This document shows, piece by piece, positions 34,378-46,070 of a DNA stretch of 64,000 nt (its first letter is position 1; every line of letters starts with the position of its first letter). The position numbers and the translations under genes were made by a program. This DNA is from Helicoverpa zea. Taxonomy: Eukaryota; Arthropoda; Insecta; Lepidoptera; Noctuidae. The DNA lies in NCBI RefSeq assembly GCF_022581195.2, contig NC_061453.1, forward strand, positions 12,914,001 through 12,978,000, in the 5' to 3' direction. The notes beneath the pieces were generated by a model. The model was given only the letters and a program-made list of their open reading frames with translations, ran no database searches and had not been told where the DNA came from.

Positions 34378-34602
34378 TTTTCATATTATTGACTACTAAA
34401 AAAATATATGGACGCCTTTAAAATACACTTTAGACCAAATATTATATATTGTCACTACTTAGATGTTACCAATTATGTAATACCATGACTCCTAATTTGG
34501 TCATTTTTGTTAGACTAAAAAAGCTAACGATCGCTAGAATATTTCCCAAATACCAATTAATATACTAGGGTTCCCAAACGTACGTCGCTTATTTATTGTT
34601 AT

Positions 34603-34870
34603 ATGAATTTGTGTGTAACTCAGTGCGTTTAAAATGTAAGCACGCAACATGCAGTAAGCATGGCTTCTGTCACGGCTCCGGCGCTGCAGGGCTCCGGCGG
34701 TCCCATGCGTGCTTATCGTCGCAGATGGTTTTCACGCTCACCACCGCAGCTTCGGCTTGCTGGCCGGCTCCGCCGGCCAGCCTCAGCCGCAGTGGCGAGC
34801 CTTAAAACTACCTGCGCCTCAGCTCGCAGGCCGCCTCGCCCCTCCGCGCCTACGCGGTTTTGAATTGCAC
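34603..34870. repeat. GC-rich block with strong hairpins
   Basis: About 65% GC inside AT-rich DNA. It includes the palindrome tggccggctccgccggcca (34761-34779) and stretches ctcagctcgcaggccgcctc and cctccgcgcctacgcg. Short open frames in it look compositional, not coding. It belongs to the surrounding repeat. Confidence 0.5.
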
Positions 34871-35180
34871 TCTAGGGGTAGGGCAGACAAGACTACGTGG
34901 AGTCGGTTTTGCAGCGATTCGTTTTCGTCACTAACTTTGATTTTTGGTGGTAATATTAATCTTTTAGTTGGATAGAATTTGGTGACCATTAATCCATTTT
35001 GGGAACCAAAAATAATATGAGTGCGAGATTTGCGATTTTTCTGATGTTATTTTATTTTTTTTGGATCATAATATTATATACTTTAGTGCCCTTTTAATAA
35101 AGTCAATTTATTTTTTTTGGAGTTGTTTATTTTATTTGGTGCCTCTGCTTAGAGTCTTAAAAATATTTTTGGTGACCGCC

Positions 35181-35995
35181 TAAATTATACCCTTTATTTT
35201 ATATCTTAGATACTGCTTCTAGTTGCCATTTTAACACATTTTATATGGAATAGTCAACTATGTTTCTTCGATATAATAGCCTCGTGTTTATGTATAATAT
35301 GTTGTTGGACCTCCGTCCAAGGATATTACCCACATATCTTGATAATGGAATTTTGCCCCAAAGACTTGAATGAACGTAGGTTGATTGGTTGATTGCGTAA
35401 CAATCAAACAAAAGACGTTCTGTCATATTATATTTGGGAAGTACGTGCATAAATAGAAGCGATTAAATGCCGCCATATTGGCGCCCCGCTTGTGGTCGAT
35501 AATATTACCAAGTAGGTAATATGGTGCAGTACAATCTATATTTAGGAACTTTTGATTTGTCAAATAATATTAATTGCAGTTAAATGAAACAACTCATACA
35601 AGTAGGTACATCTTTTAAATTGACATACGTTTGATACATAGCCTAGAGCGTTAGAAAGGACACAGGCTACTTTTTGTCTGGGTACGGAAACTATTTTCTT
35701 CGGAACGCAGGTGAAACCGCGGAGAAGAGTTAGTGAACTCTAAAGTATGTTTGTAAATAATTGTGTGTGTTCATGAAATGTAAATCAAAAAGGAATCTAA
35801 TTTCAAATGGATTAATGTAAGTAATAAATGATTGCTTTTGTAGAGCTTGAAATAAAACAACAAACTTTGCCACTAGGGGTTGCTAAAAAAGAAGTTTAAA
35901 AATGCCCCATTATGTACCGTTAGTCATGTGGTAAAAGCATATAAGACATAAAGTCACATTTTGGCCAAGACTGTTACAGTAATGCTCATGGCTTA
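35181..35995. other. No gene; faint Helitron-like trace
   Basis: 35650-35735 has ggctactttttgtctgggta and caggtgaaaccgcgg, a decayed Helitron-like end. The rest is featureless. Confidence 0.45.
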
Positions 35996-35997
35996 TA

Positions 35998-36383
35998 CAA
36001 CGTTATTTTTTGTTTATGCGAAACCTGATACACCTATCTAGTATTTTTATGTAAAGAATCTATGTACGAAATTTCAAAACCGTATCATGAAAAATCACAA
36101 AGTTATAAGCTTGTTAAGTTACGGGACTGTCCGTAAAAATACATAATCACCACAAAACACACATGCCGCGCAACGCGATAGCACTGTGCGCTCGCGCCCG
36201 CTATGAACTCGCCGTGACCTTTGTTGTGCGAGAATAAATACTTATTTGTGATGTCCAACATTCAAAGTTTTTTAGGATAATTTAGAAAAAATATAACATG
36301 GTGTAAAAACTATTGGAATCGATTCAGTTACTGATTCTGAACAAACTATATTCAGGTTTCGCACAAACAAAAAAATAACGTTG
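35998..36383. mobile_element. 386-bp MITE with TA target
   Basis: Inverted ends of about 32 bp start caacgttatttttt and include gcgaaacctga. TA lies immediately outside each end, as for Tc1/mariner-type elements. The inside is non-coding with a GC-rich cgcaacgcgatagc stretch near 36170. Confidence 0.65.
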
Positions 36384-36477
36384 TAGAGAATAGGTAACAT
36401 TTTATACGTGTTCGGAAGGTACATAGAACACTGCTCTCTATATGTACAAAATCCACTTAGGACTTCATATTGAACAT

Positions 36478-36667
36478 CATCATCATCATCATCATCATCA
36501 TCAGCCTATCGCAGTCCACTGCTGGACATAGGCCTCTCCAAGTGCACGCCACTGAGATCGATTTTCGGCTTCTCGCATCCAGCTCCTGCCAGCCGTCTTG
36601 CGCAAGTCATCACTCCACCGTGCCTGAGGACGTCCTACACTACGTTTGCCGAGGCGAAATATATATT
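36478..36667 (-). mobile_element. (GAT)n-tailed LINE end with 11-bp target duplication
   Basis: Direct repeats atattgaacat at 36467-36477 and 36668-36678 flank a segment that starts with a catcatcat run (the tail, minus strand) and continues cagcctatcgcagtccactg. Only the 3' end of the parent element is present. A second insertion of the same end is at 42701-42850. Confidence 0.75.
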
Positions 36668-36678
36668 ATATTGAACAT

Positions 36679-37504
36679 GTACTAAGCAAATTACTTAGGA
36701 TACAATGATGTATTACATGTTGTACTTTTATGCTGACTATCTGTGGTTTAAGTCCGACCCCTTGGCCAGCTAAACTGGAAGTTAGCACAAAGTTGTGCAC
36801 GAGTATAGAGCCTAAATTGCAAATTCAAATATTGAAACTTAACTTTCAACTAACAATAAATCTTAGTTAGCATTTCTAGATTAATATTTTAAGCCTGGAT
36901 AATCTAGGACTGACTTTAGCTTGACTTTTGAACTGAAACTAAATTATATCACACGGGTTATGAACTTGAATACGCTTTAGTTAAAGTAATTTTTAGTTTT
37001 GAAGTTTTAGGGTTGTTTTCTACTTACTCCAGTAGAAAAAATAGAAGTTAGTTTTTATTTTTATTTTGGGCTATAAGTATATATTCAGTACTGTCTGTTC
37101 TGGAGATAATTTTAATCGGAATATTTCCCACATTACTGATTGTAACTATAAAGGCATTTACGACAATTGCATTATAAGTTATTTTTTACATTTCTTTACA
37201 AAATAAAGCACCATTAAAATACATAATAAAGTTACAGCAAAAAAAGAATATATATCATAAAGTTATAATGGCAGCTATTAAAAATAATAAAATGAACTCT
37301 GTAGTGAGTACTAGCCTTAACTGGAATCACGTAGCCCGATTCTTCGTATTTTCACAGTCCGTTTAGTTAAACCTTTTATAGCGAATACTGTATAATCCTT
37401 TTGAGAATTATTCACTTTAAACCATTTATTTACAAGCTGAATAAAAGTGTAACAATAGGTCAACGTTGTATAATATTAAAAAGTGTGTAAGTTCATCATC
37501 ATCA
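36679..37504. other. No recognised feature
   Basis: AT-rich sequence, no supported gene. Confidence 0.5.
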
Positions 37505-37760
37505 TCTGCCTAGCCTTTTCTCAACTATATATGTATATTGGGATCGGCTTCCAGTCTAATCGTATTCACCTGCGTACCAGTGTTTTAAAAGAAGCGACTG
37601 CCTATCTGACCTCCTCAACCCTGTTACCCGAGCAATCCAATACCCCTTGGTTAGACTGGTGACACTGGTGTCAGACTTACTCGCTTCTGAATACCCGTAA
37701 CAACTTCCAAAGATTTTTAATGACAGTCGGGACCAACAGTTTAACGTGGCCTTCGAAATA
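37505..37760 (-). mobile_element. 5'-truncated SINE (family of 641-1021)
   Basis: On the minus strand it carries ggcacgttaaactg-like sequence, gttacgggtattcagaagcg, ggggtattggattgctcggg and an end in gatgatgatga. The tRNA-like head is missing. Confidence 0.7.
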
Positions 37761-39494
37761 CACAAAATAAAGATAGAAAAAAAAAACAATTTTCATTTAA
37801 CAAAAACTAAATATTGTTGAGGTATTAAAAATCCTCCTATTGTATATATTCTCATAAATTTCTACAGATAGTGGGTAGTGCTTACGTCATTAAGATTACA
37901 AGCTTCACATAAAATTCTAACGTGCTTCATAGCATTTTTCAGATTATCTGTTTAAGTCTGGAATTAAGAATTCTACTTTATATCTTTGTGAGTGGAATTT
38001 TATATTTTTATGAACGCAATGACGTCAATGTTACATTTTTGATATTCTAGTATTGAAAATGTTGAGCTAATTTTTAAGTAGTACCTATATTAACATCTAT
38101 TTTTATGGCAGAAGCTGAGCAATTTATAACAGGAATTATTTATCTGGAGACATGACAATATTTCTACTAGTATCAAAGTCATCATGCAAAAATGTGCTCT
38201 ATTACGAGCAAATGGGACTGTATTTTCGTTGGCAAATATCGCTTTTATTGACAGAACTAAAGCATTTAAAGGGGAATAGTTGTAATTAACCTTAGAGCCG
38301 AACAAACTAGTTCTAACATCATTGTCGATTAGTCTCTACTACGTACTAATGGTTAAGGATCAATGTTAGTTGACTTTGAAGCAACTTTTGATAGTCACCT
38401 CAATTGCTTTGTAAGTCTACACGCTGTTTGAGGCTTATCAGATACGCCAGGCTCGATATTTTGTTGTTATGGGTACAAAATAAGTAATAAGTAGCCACAT
38501 TGTTGCAATAGTTTAAATACCTGTAATATTAGTCGTATGATACAGAAATACTGCAATCTGAGGGCACGGCAGTGCCCCAGCCAAGACTCGAGCAAAGCGG
38601 GCACGGCCGTACCATCTTTTCTCGAAGCGTTTCGCGGCTATTTCAGCCCCCTGTATCTTCCATGTGAACAAATCTAGGTGTTTAGGTTTTCGATGACCAA
38701 GAGTAAGTATTAGAAAAAGCTCAGTCTCAAAATTACAAGACATTTGAATAAATAGTTTACGAGTTATGAGAGATCAAAGTTACACCATTTTGTCACTGAC
38801 TCACTCACTGACCGATCATCAAAAGTCTAAGGCACTTCTAGCAAACTTAGAACCTTCAAATTTGGCACCAAGATAGGTTATTAGCTACATATAAAGGGAA
38901 AATTATAAAAACCTTAAAACTTAATAAAAAAAATAGGAATCAAATTTATATTTGCGGTTTTTCAAGAACATTGTGTATGAATTTTGACTGCATTGATAAC
39001 TTTGTTATTTATGTATGTACAAAATGTTACTATTTGTTTTATTGTTACGTAGTGGTATATTGTTATTATGTATTATATATACAACATATGAATAAAAAAG
39101 CTAGGTTTAAATGAAATGAATAATGATAAAATCTTTCATATTAATGCAGTGCGATAAACACTGCATGCTCGCTCGATAGATGGCGTTGTCCTGGTCTAAA
39201 TCGCGCTATGGTTTCGTTACATAGCTTAGTATACGTAGTACTTAAAAAAAATCATATAATTTCATGTGATAGCGTCATCTACCTCTGAAATAAATCTCTT
39301 TTATTCTAAAAGATATTCGATTAAAAAATTCGACAATTTCGAAATTTTTTAGGTTAAAAAAAAATATTGTTTACGTGCTACTTTAGGTGTACATATTTAG
39401 TTTGTTATATATTTAGTTAGTTGCATATAAGTTAATTTAATTTGTTATACCTATGCTTAGAGAAGAAAGAGACCTACAAAAAATAAATTAGATG
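37761..39494. other. No gene; probable diverged repeat 38560-39480
   Basis: 38560-38630 is GC-rich with related hairpins (gggcacggcagtgcccc, gcgggcacggccgtacc). It is followed by tcactgactcactcactgac and caaatttggcaccaagatag, which look like dispersed repeat sequence. No coding evidence. Confidence 0.4.
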
Positions 39495-39837
39495 CCACCA
39501 AAAACATTAAATGTAAAAAAAGCCAATCCTCTACGCAATTCCTCCACCGTAAAAAGTTTTGAGATCGTATAGAAGCCAAGCCCTGTTCTACTTTATTTGT
39601 AATAATAAATCAATATTTTGTGACTATATCAATAGTTTTGTTCACATTACAATAATACTGTCTTGGCCATGAGCACAATAAACTACAAATATAATACAGC
39701 ATATCTTGGAGAGGTGAAAGTCAAACATGAAGTTTAATCGTCAAAAAAGTCTTGGCTTCTATACGATCCCAAAACTTTTTACGGTGGAGGAATTGCGTAG
39801 AGGATTGGCTTTTTTTTACATTTAATGTTTTTGGTGG
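39495..39837. mobile_element. Foldback/MITE with ~87-bp arms
   Basis: Arms 39495-39580 and 39751-39837 are inverted copies with one indel and about one mismatch. They start ccaccaaaaacattaaatg and end ...gatcgtatagaagccaag. The loop is 170 bp and non-coding. Confidence 0.7.
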
Positions 39838-42692
39838 TATTTTTTTTTCTCGGATTTAAATTACAAGTGCTTATTAAGATATCAAATGTACTTATTTAAA
39901 TATAGTGAGAAAACCCGGACTATAAAAGACTATCGCCAACCCAATTAAGCAAACTTGGCGCTGCACTAGGAATAAAAAGCTTCTTTCTTTTTTTAATTTT
40001 TTATTCTTAAACATAAGAACTCATCAGTCCCACTTCTTTGCCACACCTAATCTGTCATTGAACATGACAATTTTAAACATCTCTAACTACGTTTTAAAAT
40101 TCAACACAGCTGTTGGTTGTTTTACTCAAAAACGCCAGCAAAATGATAATCAAAATTCACTTAAACTCCGAACAACAGATGCAACGGAAATCCTTGGTAA
40201 AATCCGATTTAGAACAAGTTTAAATTAAAAATTATTTTCGTTAATAATAAGCGGGGTGTCCTTTGTTTACGTTTTCCTTAAGTTTTGTTCGGTTTGTTTA
40301 CTGTGAGTTCAATTTCTTAAGTCAGTTTTGGTCGACGGTTTAGAAGAGAACTTTTAAAATGCTACGTTTTTAATCTTATTTGAATTGAATTTCAACCAAT
40401 ATATCTTAGAGAGATACCTCGTTATACAGACATAGAAAATGAATGAATTTTTACAAATATTATAATTTGAAGTATTTAATTGAAAGGTGCTATTAGGTAG
40501 TCAAATTAATAATTTCCGACTTCGTCAAAGACATATGCATAAAATCTTTTGTTTTCACGACTATCCTCTAGGTTCCCTCAAATCCACACCTAAATGACAA
40601 ATCCTTGAAAATAACTAATTCTATCAAAATACCCAATCAAACGGCTTAAAGAGGAACCTGTAATCACACGCACACATACGAGTCACATTCGTATACACAT
40701 ACGACAATAGAACACACACGAGGAAATTCTTTCAATTTCGATTCAATTTAGATTTCTTGCCCGTACAGGGTGTCTCTTTTTAGAAATCGAGTTTCCTGCA
40801 AAGTTAGTTCGTAAGTTTTTTATTTGTGTCTAAGTTTTTAGTGTTTTGTTGGATTTTTAAATATTCGTTTTTTATTTAATTTTACTGTTTCATGTAAGCG
40901 TTCAACTGTGGGAGTTATATACAGCTATATTTGTTTTACTTATCAATTTTAATAATAAATAATTTTGAAAATAAACAACAACACAAACCTAACACATATT
41001 TACATAAACCTAAAAATAATCTTATGCATGTGTAAATATTTTTTAAAGACGTGAGAGGTAGTAAAACTATTGTTAACGTTGTTGGCCAAAAGACGGCCAC
41101 TACTGGACAAAGGCCTCCTCCAAGAAGGTTAGGTAGAAGCAAGGCTGGATAGCATTGTCCATAATCACAGCGCTGGTCATGCGTGTTAGTGAGTGCAGTA
41201 TCGTGAAAAAAAGAATATTAGATAGTACCTGAAACAAAAGGACAAATGAAAAATCATCACAGTTACCTATGTAAAACAGGCTTATGTTATACTGTGATAA
41301 ATTATCACGTGACACGATTTTATTCAACAAAATACTTACAAATCCGTTTTCAACAGTAAATTACCACTTAGTGAAATCAAAACGGCTTATTTAATGTTTA
41401 TTATCACGCAATGCGATGTTTAAATAGTCATTAATTAAATTAATAGAGTATCCCACCCAAAACAAAAATGTGAAAGGTTGCCAAGTTCGATAATATGGGA
41501 ATGCTTTGCCTATAAAAGAAGTGAGATCTCAATAAGTACCAAGTTCCATACACATACCTCAGTTAAAAATAGTTACTTTTTAATGATGGTTCTTGACAAG
41601 TTTTCACACACCTTGTTATATACCGACTAAACGCAATGACTCAAGTATATAATTTTCTATGAAAACTTGCCAAGTAACATATAGATAACCTACTCAAGTT
41701 CAGAAAAATGTTTTAACATAAAATTGTTCAATTCAGAACAACTTTATCATTAAGTATTATCCAACATAAAACATGTCTATTTTAATAACCTTCAAAAACT
41801 CGCAATTGACTTTCAATTGAATTTTAATTGAATTAATAATTAAGGAGCATCCTGTACGTCACCTGTCTTCGGAGATAAAGTTGAGTGTTTCCTACATCGA
41901 AGGTGTCGAATACTCGAACGAATGAAATGATCTAAAGACGGTATTCATCAACCTTTTGTAAAACAAAACAAGTCATTCTCAACCTTATACTTATAAGCTT
42001 AAGGTTGGTTTTCAAGTGGCAATGTTTTGATCAATTTTCAACGCAGATCGACGAACAAAGTGTTAATTTTGAAAGCTTTAAACTAAAGCCTCCTTGAAAA
42101 TTCGTTCATAAAGTTTTGTATTTGCTATCTCATTTTTGGTATAATGATGTATTCAGTCAATTTATGGGGGCTGCAAAGAAAAGGCAATCACCTCCTTTTC
42201 AGGCGTGTTTTTGAGGGATTTATAGAATTGATTTTATATTGAAATGTACTGAAGAAGACGTGGTTTTATATATCCAAGGTGTCAAATTAACTCAGAATGC
42301 CTATTTATCACAAAAATAATTACAGCATCACCATGTGTGTAAGCAAGAGTGCAACATTATAGGATATACATCAGGATATAATCAACCAATTTTGAAAAAA
42401 AAAAAACACTAATAGAAAACTGTGTTATTTTGGATCATCTTACGTTATACTTAATCCTATAACAGGAGGTAGTACCCTCGTTTTGCAAGTGAAACCACGG
42501 GGTACATCTAGCACACAGTTTCAGGTATTGAGCAGAGCTCCTGTCATGCGAGGATTAGTTCGCGTTACGCGGATGTATCGGCGGCAGGTGGATCATTGCT
42601 GTGGTATTACTGGTGAATGACAGCTACATGTGTTTGAGTTATGTTGTTATACCTAGTTATTTATGAGTATATATCTATACTTATATTGTAAA
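39838..42692. other. No gene; two small repeat traces
   Basis: 41085-41132 (gacggccactactggacaaa, ggcctcctccaag) is a LINE tail. 42440-42511 ends gtgaaaccacggggtacatctag, a decayed Helitron-like end. A TATA-like tataaaag at 41511 precedes an ATG at 41583, but the frame is only 16 codons. Confidence 0.4.
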
Positions 42693-42700
42693 GCCTGTAT

Positions 42701-42850
42701 CATCATCATCATCAGCCTATCGCAGTCCACTGCTGGACATAGGCCTCTCCAAGTGCACACCACTGAGATCAATTTTCGGCTTCTCGCATCCAGCTTCTGC
42801 CAGCCGTCTTGCGCAAGTCATCACTCCACCGTGCCTGAGGACGTCCTACC
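42701..42850 (-). mobile_element. (GAT)n-tailed LINE end with target duplication
   Basis: Direct repeats gcctgtat at 42693-42700 and 42851-42858 flank it. The body matches 36490-36640 almost base for base, with a shorter 5' extent. Different flanks and truncation points show an independent insertion. Confidence 0.72.
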
Positions 42851-42877
42851 GCCTGTATACTAAAATTTAAAGATACA

Positions 42878-42960
42878 AGCTGCAGGAGACCGGCATGGTT
42901 GGCGCTCTATGGGGAACCTTACGATAAGCAGTGGATAGCAGTAGACTGATATGATGAAAA
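42878..42960 (+). mobile_element. LINE 3'-end fragment
   Basis: ggttggcgctctatggggaa, then aagcagtggatagcagtaga and ctgatatgatga: the coding end and GAT tail of an RTE-like LINE. A relative is at 50400-50486. Confidence 0.5.
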
Positions 42961-43452
42961 TCTTGTTTGCTTAACATGTCAATGAAATCTCAACTGTCTT
43001 ATGATTTATCTTTGGCAGGCGTTACGACTGGTCAAAAGCCACCTACCAGGTCATGAAGTTCGCATTTATAAGTTCGAAATAAATGCACAACGTTTTCTAC
43101 TTAAATCTTTTCTCTGTAGGTATACTTAAGTAAAGTAGGTAAACATCTGTCTTTGCTATGCTATAGAAACTATAAAACATATTATTTTTATCCTTGGAGG
43201 TCGGCATCTGGTCACGTTGTATCCGCCTTAGTATCCGCTTTAATTTCCGAACGGCATTTAACGTGATTTCGTGCTCTAACGACTGCTAGGGATGTGGTGA
43301 TGTCGATAATTTGTTATCGATATGACTTAGGTGCGTGTCGTTAATTTTTTGGGATCTGATTGTTGATACAGTTCATTGTCGGTTATAACAACATTGTAAT
43401 AAATAATAAGTTACCGTATTATTATATTTTATCAGGATACTAATGACTGGAT
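42961..43452. other. No recognised feature
   Basis: AT-rich, with a small palindrome gataatttgttatcgatat near 43303. No gene. Confidence 0.45.
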
Positions 43453-43454
43453 GT

Positions 43455-43491
<37 letters not shown>

Positions 43492-43725
43492 ACTTTTGTA
43501 CACATAGAACACAAACAATAATAAATAATAGGAAAAAATTGTACAAGGGCACAGCTTATCTCTAATGAAATTTCTTCCAGCAGGCCCGTTATGGGAGAGT
43601 TAGAATAGAAGAGATAGGTACAGATAGACAGTGTAAAAAGAAAGAAGATATAACCAATATATAATCACTAACATAAACTACTTAAATACATATATATATA
43701 TATATAAAATAAATACTATATACAT
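43453..43725 (-). mobile_element. 3' UTR and tail of a CR1/Jockey-like LINE
   Basis: The left end is a tttattta run (43455-43490), i.e. an AAAT repeat tail on the minus strand. It is preceded by ~230 bp of untranslated sequence with a tatatata run. Confidence 0.65.
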
Positions 43726-44160
43726 CTATGACAGAGAGGAAAGATAGTGTTCTTTCAACTTGCGTTTAAACACAGCAACAGTCTGGCAGCTCCTCACCTC
43801 AGGCGGCAACTTATTCCACAGCCGTACAGCGTGGACGGTGAAGGAGTAGGAGTAGAAGTCAGTGGAGTGGGAAGGGAATTTAAGAAGGGATTTGAGATGT
43901 GTCCTGCAGGACGCATCAGGTGAGCGAAGAAAGGAGAAACGTTCCCGCAGGTAGGGTGTAGATTTTGGATTGAAGAGGATATTAAAAAGAAGACACAAAA
44001 TGCGAGTGTTCCTGCGAAGACGGATTGGGAGCCACTTGAGTTCCTTGCGAAAATGTGAGACATGATCATACTTTTTAAGATTGAAAACAAAACGTATACA
44101 AAGATTTTGCAAGCGCTCAAGTTTATTTAAAAGCTCCTCAGTGGCATCCAGATAACATGT
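43726..44160 (-). pseudogene. 5'-truncated LINE ORF2 C-terminus
   Basis: About 144 codons remain open. They contain CYLDATEELLNKLERLQNL, LCIRFVFNLKKYDHVSHF, LKWLPIRLRRNTRILCLL and HAVRLWNKLPPEVRSCQ, ending KLKEHYLSSLS. This is the region after the reverse transcriptase in CR1/Jockey-group LINEs. The RT and endonuclease are missing; truncation is at ~44160 next to a run of T. The frame is undamaged, so the insertion is not very old. Confidence 0.75.
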
Positions 44161-44170
44161 TTTTTTTTAG

Positions 44171-44274
44171 AACCAAAGAAAACTAAATGGCCAAAGAAGA
44201 AAGAGACAATTCATCGAAATGACACGCAATCTGAGCTTGATTATGAGTCCAAACATAGAGTTCAATATAAGTAA
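44171..44274 (+). CDS. Possible terminal coding exon
   Basis: A T-run followed by AG (44169-44170) makes a good splice acceptor. Two bases completing a split codon are followed by 33 open codons and TAA (44272-44274). The peptide is hydrophilic and basic at first (PKKTKWPKKKETIHRND) and resembles a cytoplasmic C-terminus. AATAAA lies ~46 bp past the stop. The phase fits the possible first exon at 14147-14171. The peptide is not recognised, and the stretch could instead be dispersed repeat sequence. Confidence 0.28.
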
Positions 44275-44319
44275 TCAGTCGATAAAAAAACACCCCCATC
44301 CCTACTATCCACGAGACCA

Positions 44320-44325
44320 AATAAA
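44320..44325 (+). terminator. Possible polyadenylation signal
   Basis: AATAAA downstream of the possible terminal exon. It is common by chance in AT-rich DNA. Confidence 0.2.
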
Positions 44326-44625
44326 ACCAACGAAAAAGTTACAGAACAGAAGCGTATTATAATTTAATTGCCTTCTTTAATTGCGTATCGAAGTAAATCT
44401 TTTTTAATTCTAACTTAATTAGCAAACGAAGAGGAACGTTTTATAGACTTTTTATTGTTTTTTTTTTTTTGTGATTATCGAGAATAGGATTGTGTTTTCT
44501 ATTTCTGATATGAAACTGTTCGTTTGTGCTGAAGATTTTTTTGGCTCGGTGAACGCGCTTTTAGAAATTATTTGAAATATTATTTAAGTGTTTGATAGCG
44601 CACTTAGGACTTACTTATTTAGTAA

Positions 44626-44806
44626 CTAGCTTCCGCTCGCGGCTTCGCCCGCGTGGTGTGTTGGTAAAAAATAGCCTATGTGTCATGTCAATCTAGATTA
44701 TCACCTATCTACATACCAAATTTCAACCTATCTACATAACAAATCGGTCCAGTCGTTTTTGCGTAAAAGAATAACAAACATACATCCATACAATATTAAT
44801 ACTGGA
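44626..44806 (-). mobile_element. Helitron-like repeat, third subfamily
   Basis: On the minus strand it runs from TCCAGTATTAATATTG to CTAG (44626-44629), with A before and T after. The 3' hairpin cgggcgaagccgcgagcgg is clear. The middle has aaaacgactggaccgatttg. 45317-45519 is a relative. Confidence 0.65.
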
Positions 44807-45316
44807 TATTATTACAGTGATGAAAATAAAAATAGTTTATAATTAACAGTATCTGAAAACACATAGTTAACAACCACTTTTCAAACCAAAAAACGTTACG
44901 TTTACAAACAAAAAACATGCAATATATTATGAGTGGCATACAAAAATGCAGATAAGTTGGTAAAGTTTACGGATTGGTAAACAGTCTTATGAAATTATGA
45001 TGAATGTTATAGTTGCGTGTCTCAAACTGTGATGGGGTGAATTGTTGGTTAAAAGAGGTATTTTGGTAACATTATTTGGTTTGTTAAACTGACAAAGTAT
45101 TTGAGTATAATTGGTTTATTAGGCAATTTGTTTTGAAGACTTGTATTGAACTTTGGGTTAAGCCATTATGCGTGAAAATGTAGCAAATTAACGGTATAAA
45201 ATACTTTTCCATTTACACAAAATGTAAGTAAGAATAAAAACTTCTAATTGAAAGTGTTCTATGTAGGCATTTAATCCTACAAATATTATGCTACTAATAT
45301 TATCCTACTTTTATTA

Positions 45317-45519
45317 TCCTACTAATATTATAAATGTGAAAGTTCGTGAGAATGTGTGGATATGGAAGAATGTATGTTCGTTATTCTTTCACGCAAAAAC
45401 GGCTAGACCGATTTGATTGAAATTTAGTATGTAGATAAGTGATATCCTGGATTAGTGACACATAGTCTACATACTTTTTATCAACACACCACGAGGGCGA
45501 AGCTGCGATTGGAAGCTAG
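45317..45519 (+). mobile_element. Helitron-like repeat, third subfamily
   Basis: Runs from TCCTACTAATATTATAAATG to CTAG (45516-45519), flanked by A and T. It shares acgcaaaaacggctagaccg and gggcgaagctgcg with 44626-44806. Confidence 0.65.
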
Positions 45520-45907
45520 TAGTGGAATAAAAGACAAACAGGCTAGAAATAACTGATAAAAAAATTGTTAAAACATTAAAAACATTTGATTTTATTTTTG
45601 TTAATTAAATCTTAGCTTGACTTAACACTATTTATTAGCTTGCAAAGAGAACAGTTACGTAGTTAATTAATTTCAGTTTTAGTTTAATCAAGCTTCTGTC
45701 CGTTTTTCAGGTACGATTTAAGAGGTGCCGCTTAGTTAATCTGTTAGTTCTTAATTTAAATAGATTAAGCCTCGTTGTTGGTCTAGAATGAAATTCATGA
45801 CGTAGATTTTGTCCATTCTTAGAATGTAGGCTGTCTGTGCCAAACATTTAAGTGGGTTCAGTAATTTTGGTTTAAAAGATCCATAGGACAGATTCACTTT
45901 CGCATTT

Positions 45908-46058
45908 GATGATGATGATGTCCTCATAGCCGAGGATCGGCCACGACGGCTGTTCTCATTTTATTATAGTGTACAAGCATTTGCGCAGACACAGGAGAAC
46001 TCTCTATTCCTTCACTCTGATAGTCCGATGGGACAGCAATCCGATAGCACTGGATAGG
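45908..46058 (-). mobile_element. 5'-truncated SINE with 12-bp target duplication
   Basis: actttcgcattt at 45896-45907 and 46059-46070 flank it. On the minus strand it ends in a GATG-type tail (left side). The body carries cccatcggactatcagagtg, shared with 53060-53215. The tRNA-like head is absent. Confidence 0.78.
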
Positions 46059-46070
46059 ACTTTCGCATTT

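Larger units (their letters stand above)
32050..35180. repeat. Older non-coding repeat interrupted by an RTE insertion
   Basis: The flanks 32050-32188 and 34395-35180 share recurring ggtNaccaa-type motifs (near 32104, 32128, 34467, 34980, 35170) and read on through the RTE insertion site. The right part contains a GC-rich block. The class is uncertain: no terminal inverted repeats were found and there is no coding capacity. Confidence 0.4.

Noticed and set aside
34029..34421. 130-codon open frame on the plus strand
   Set aside because: Antisense shadow of the RTE reverse transcriptase; low-complexity Ser/Phe-rich product.
41511..41632. TATA-like tataaaag followed by ATGATGG
   Set aside because: The frame stops after 16 codons with no convincing donor; TATA-like strings are expected often in this AT-rich DNA.
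43794..44120. 108-codon open frame on the minus strand
   Set aside because: Alternate frame of the LINE C-terminus at 43726-44160, which has the recognisable motifs.
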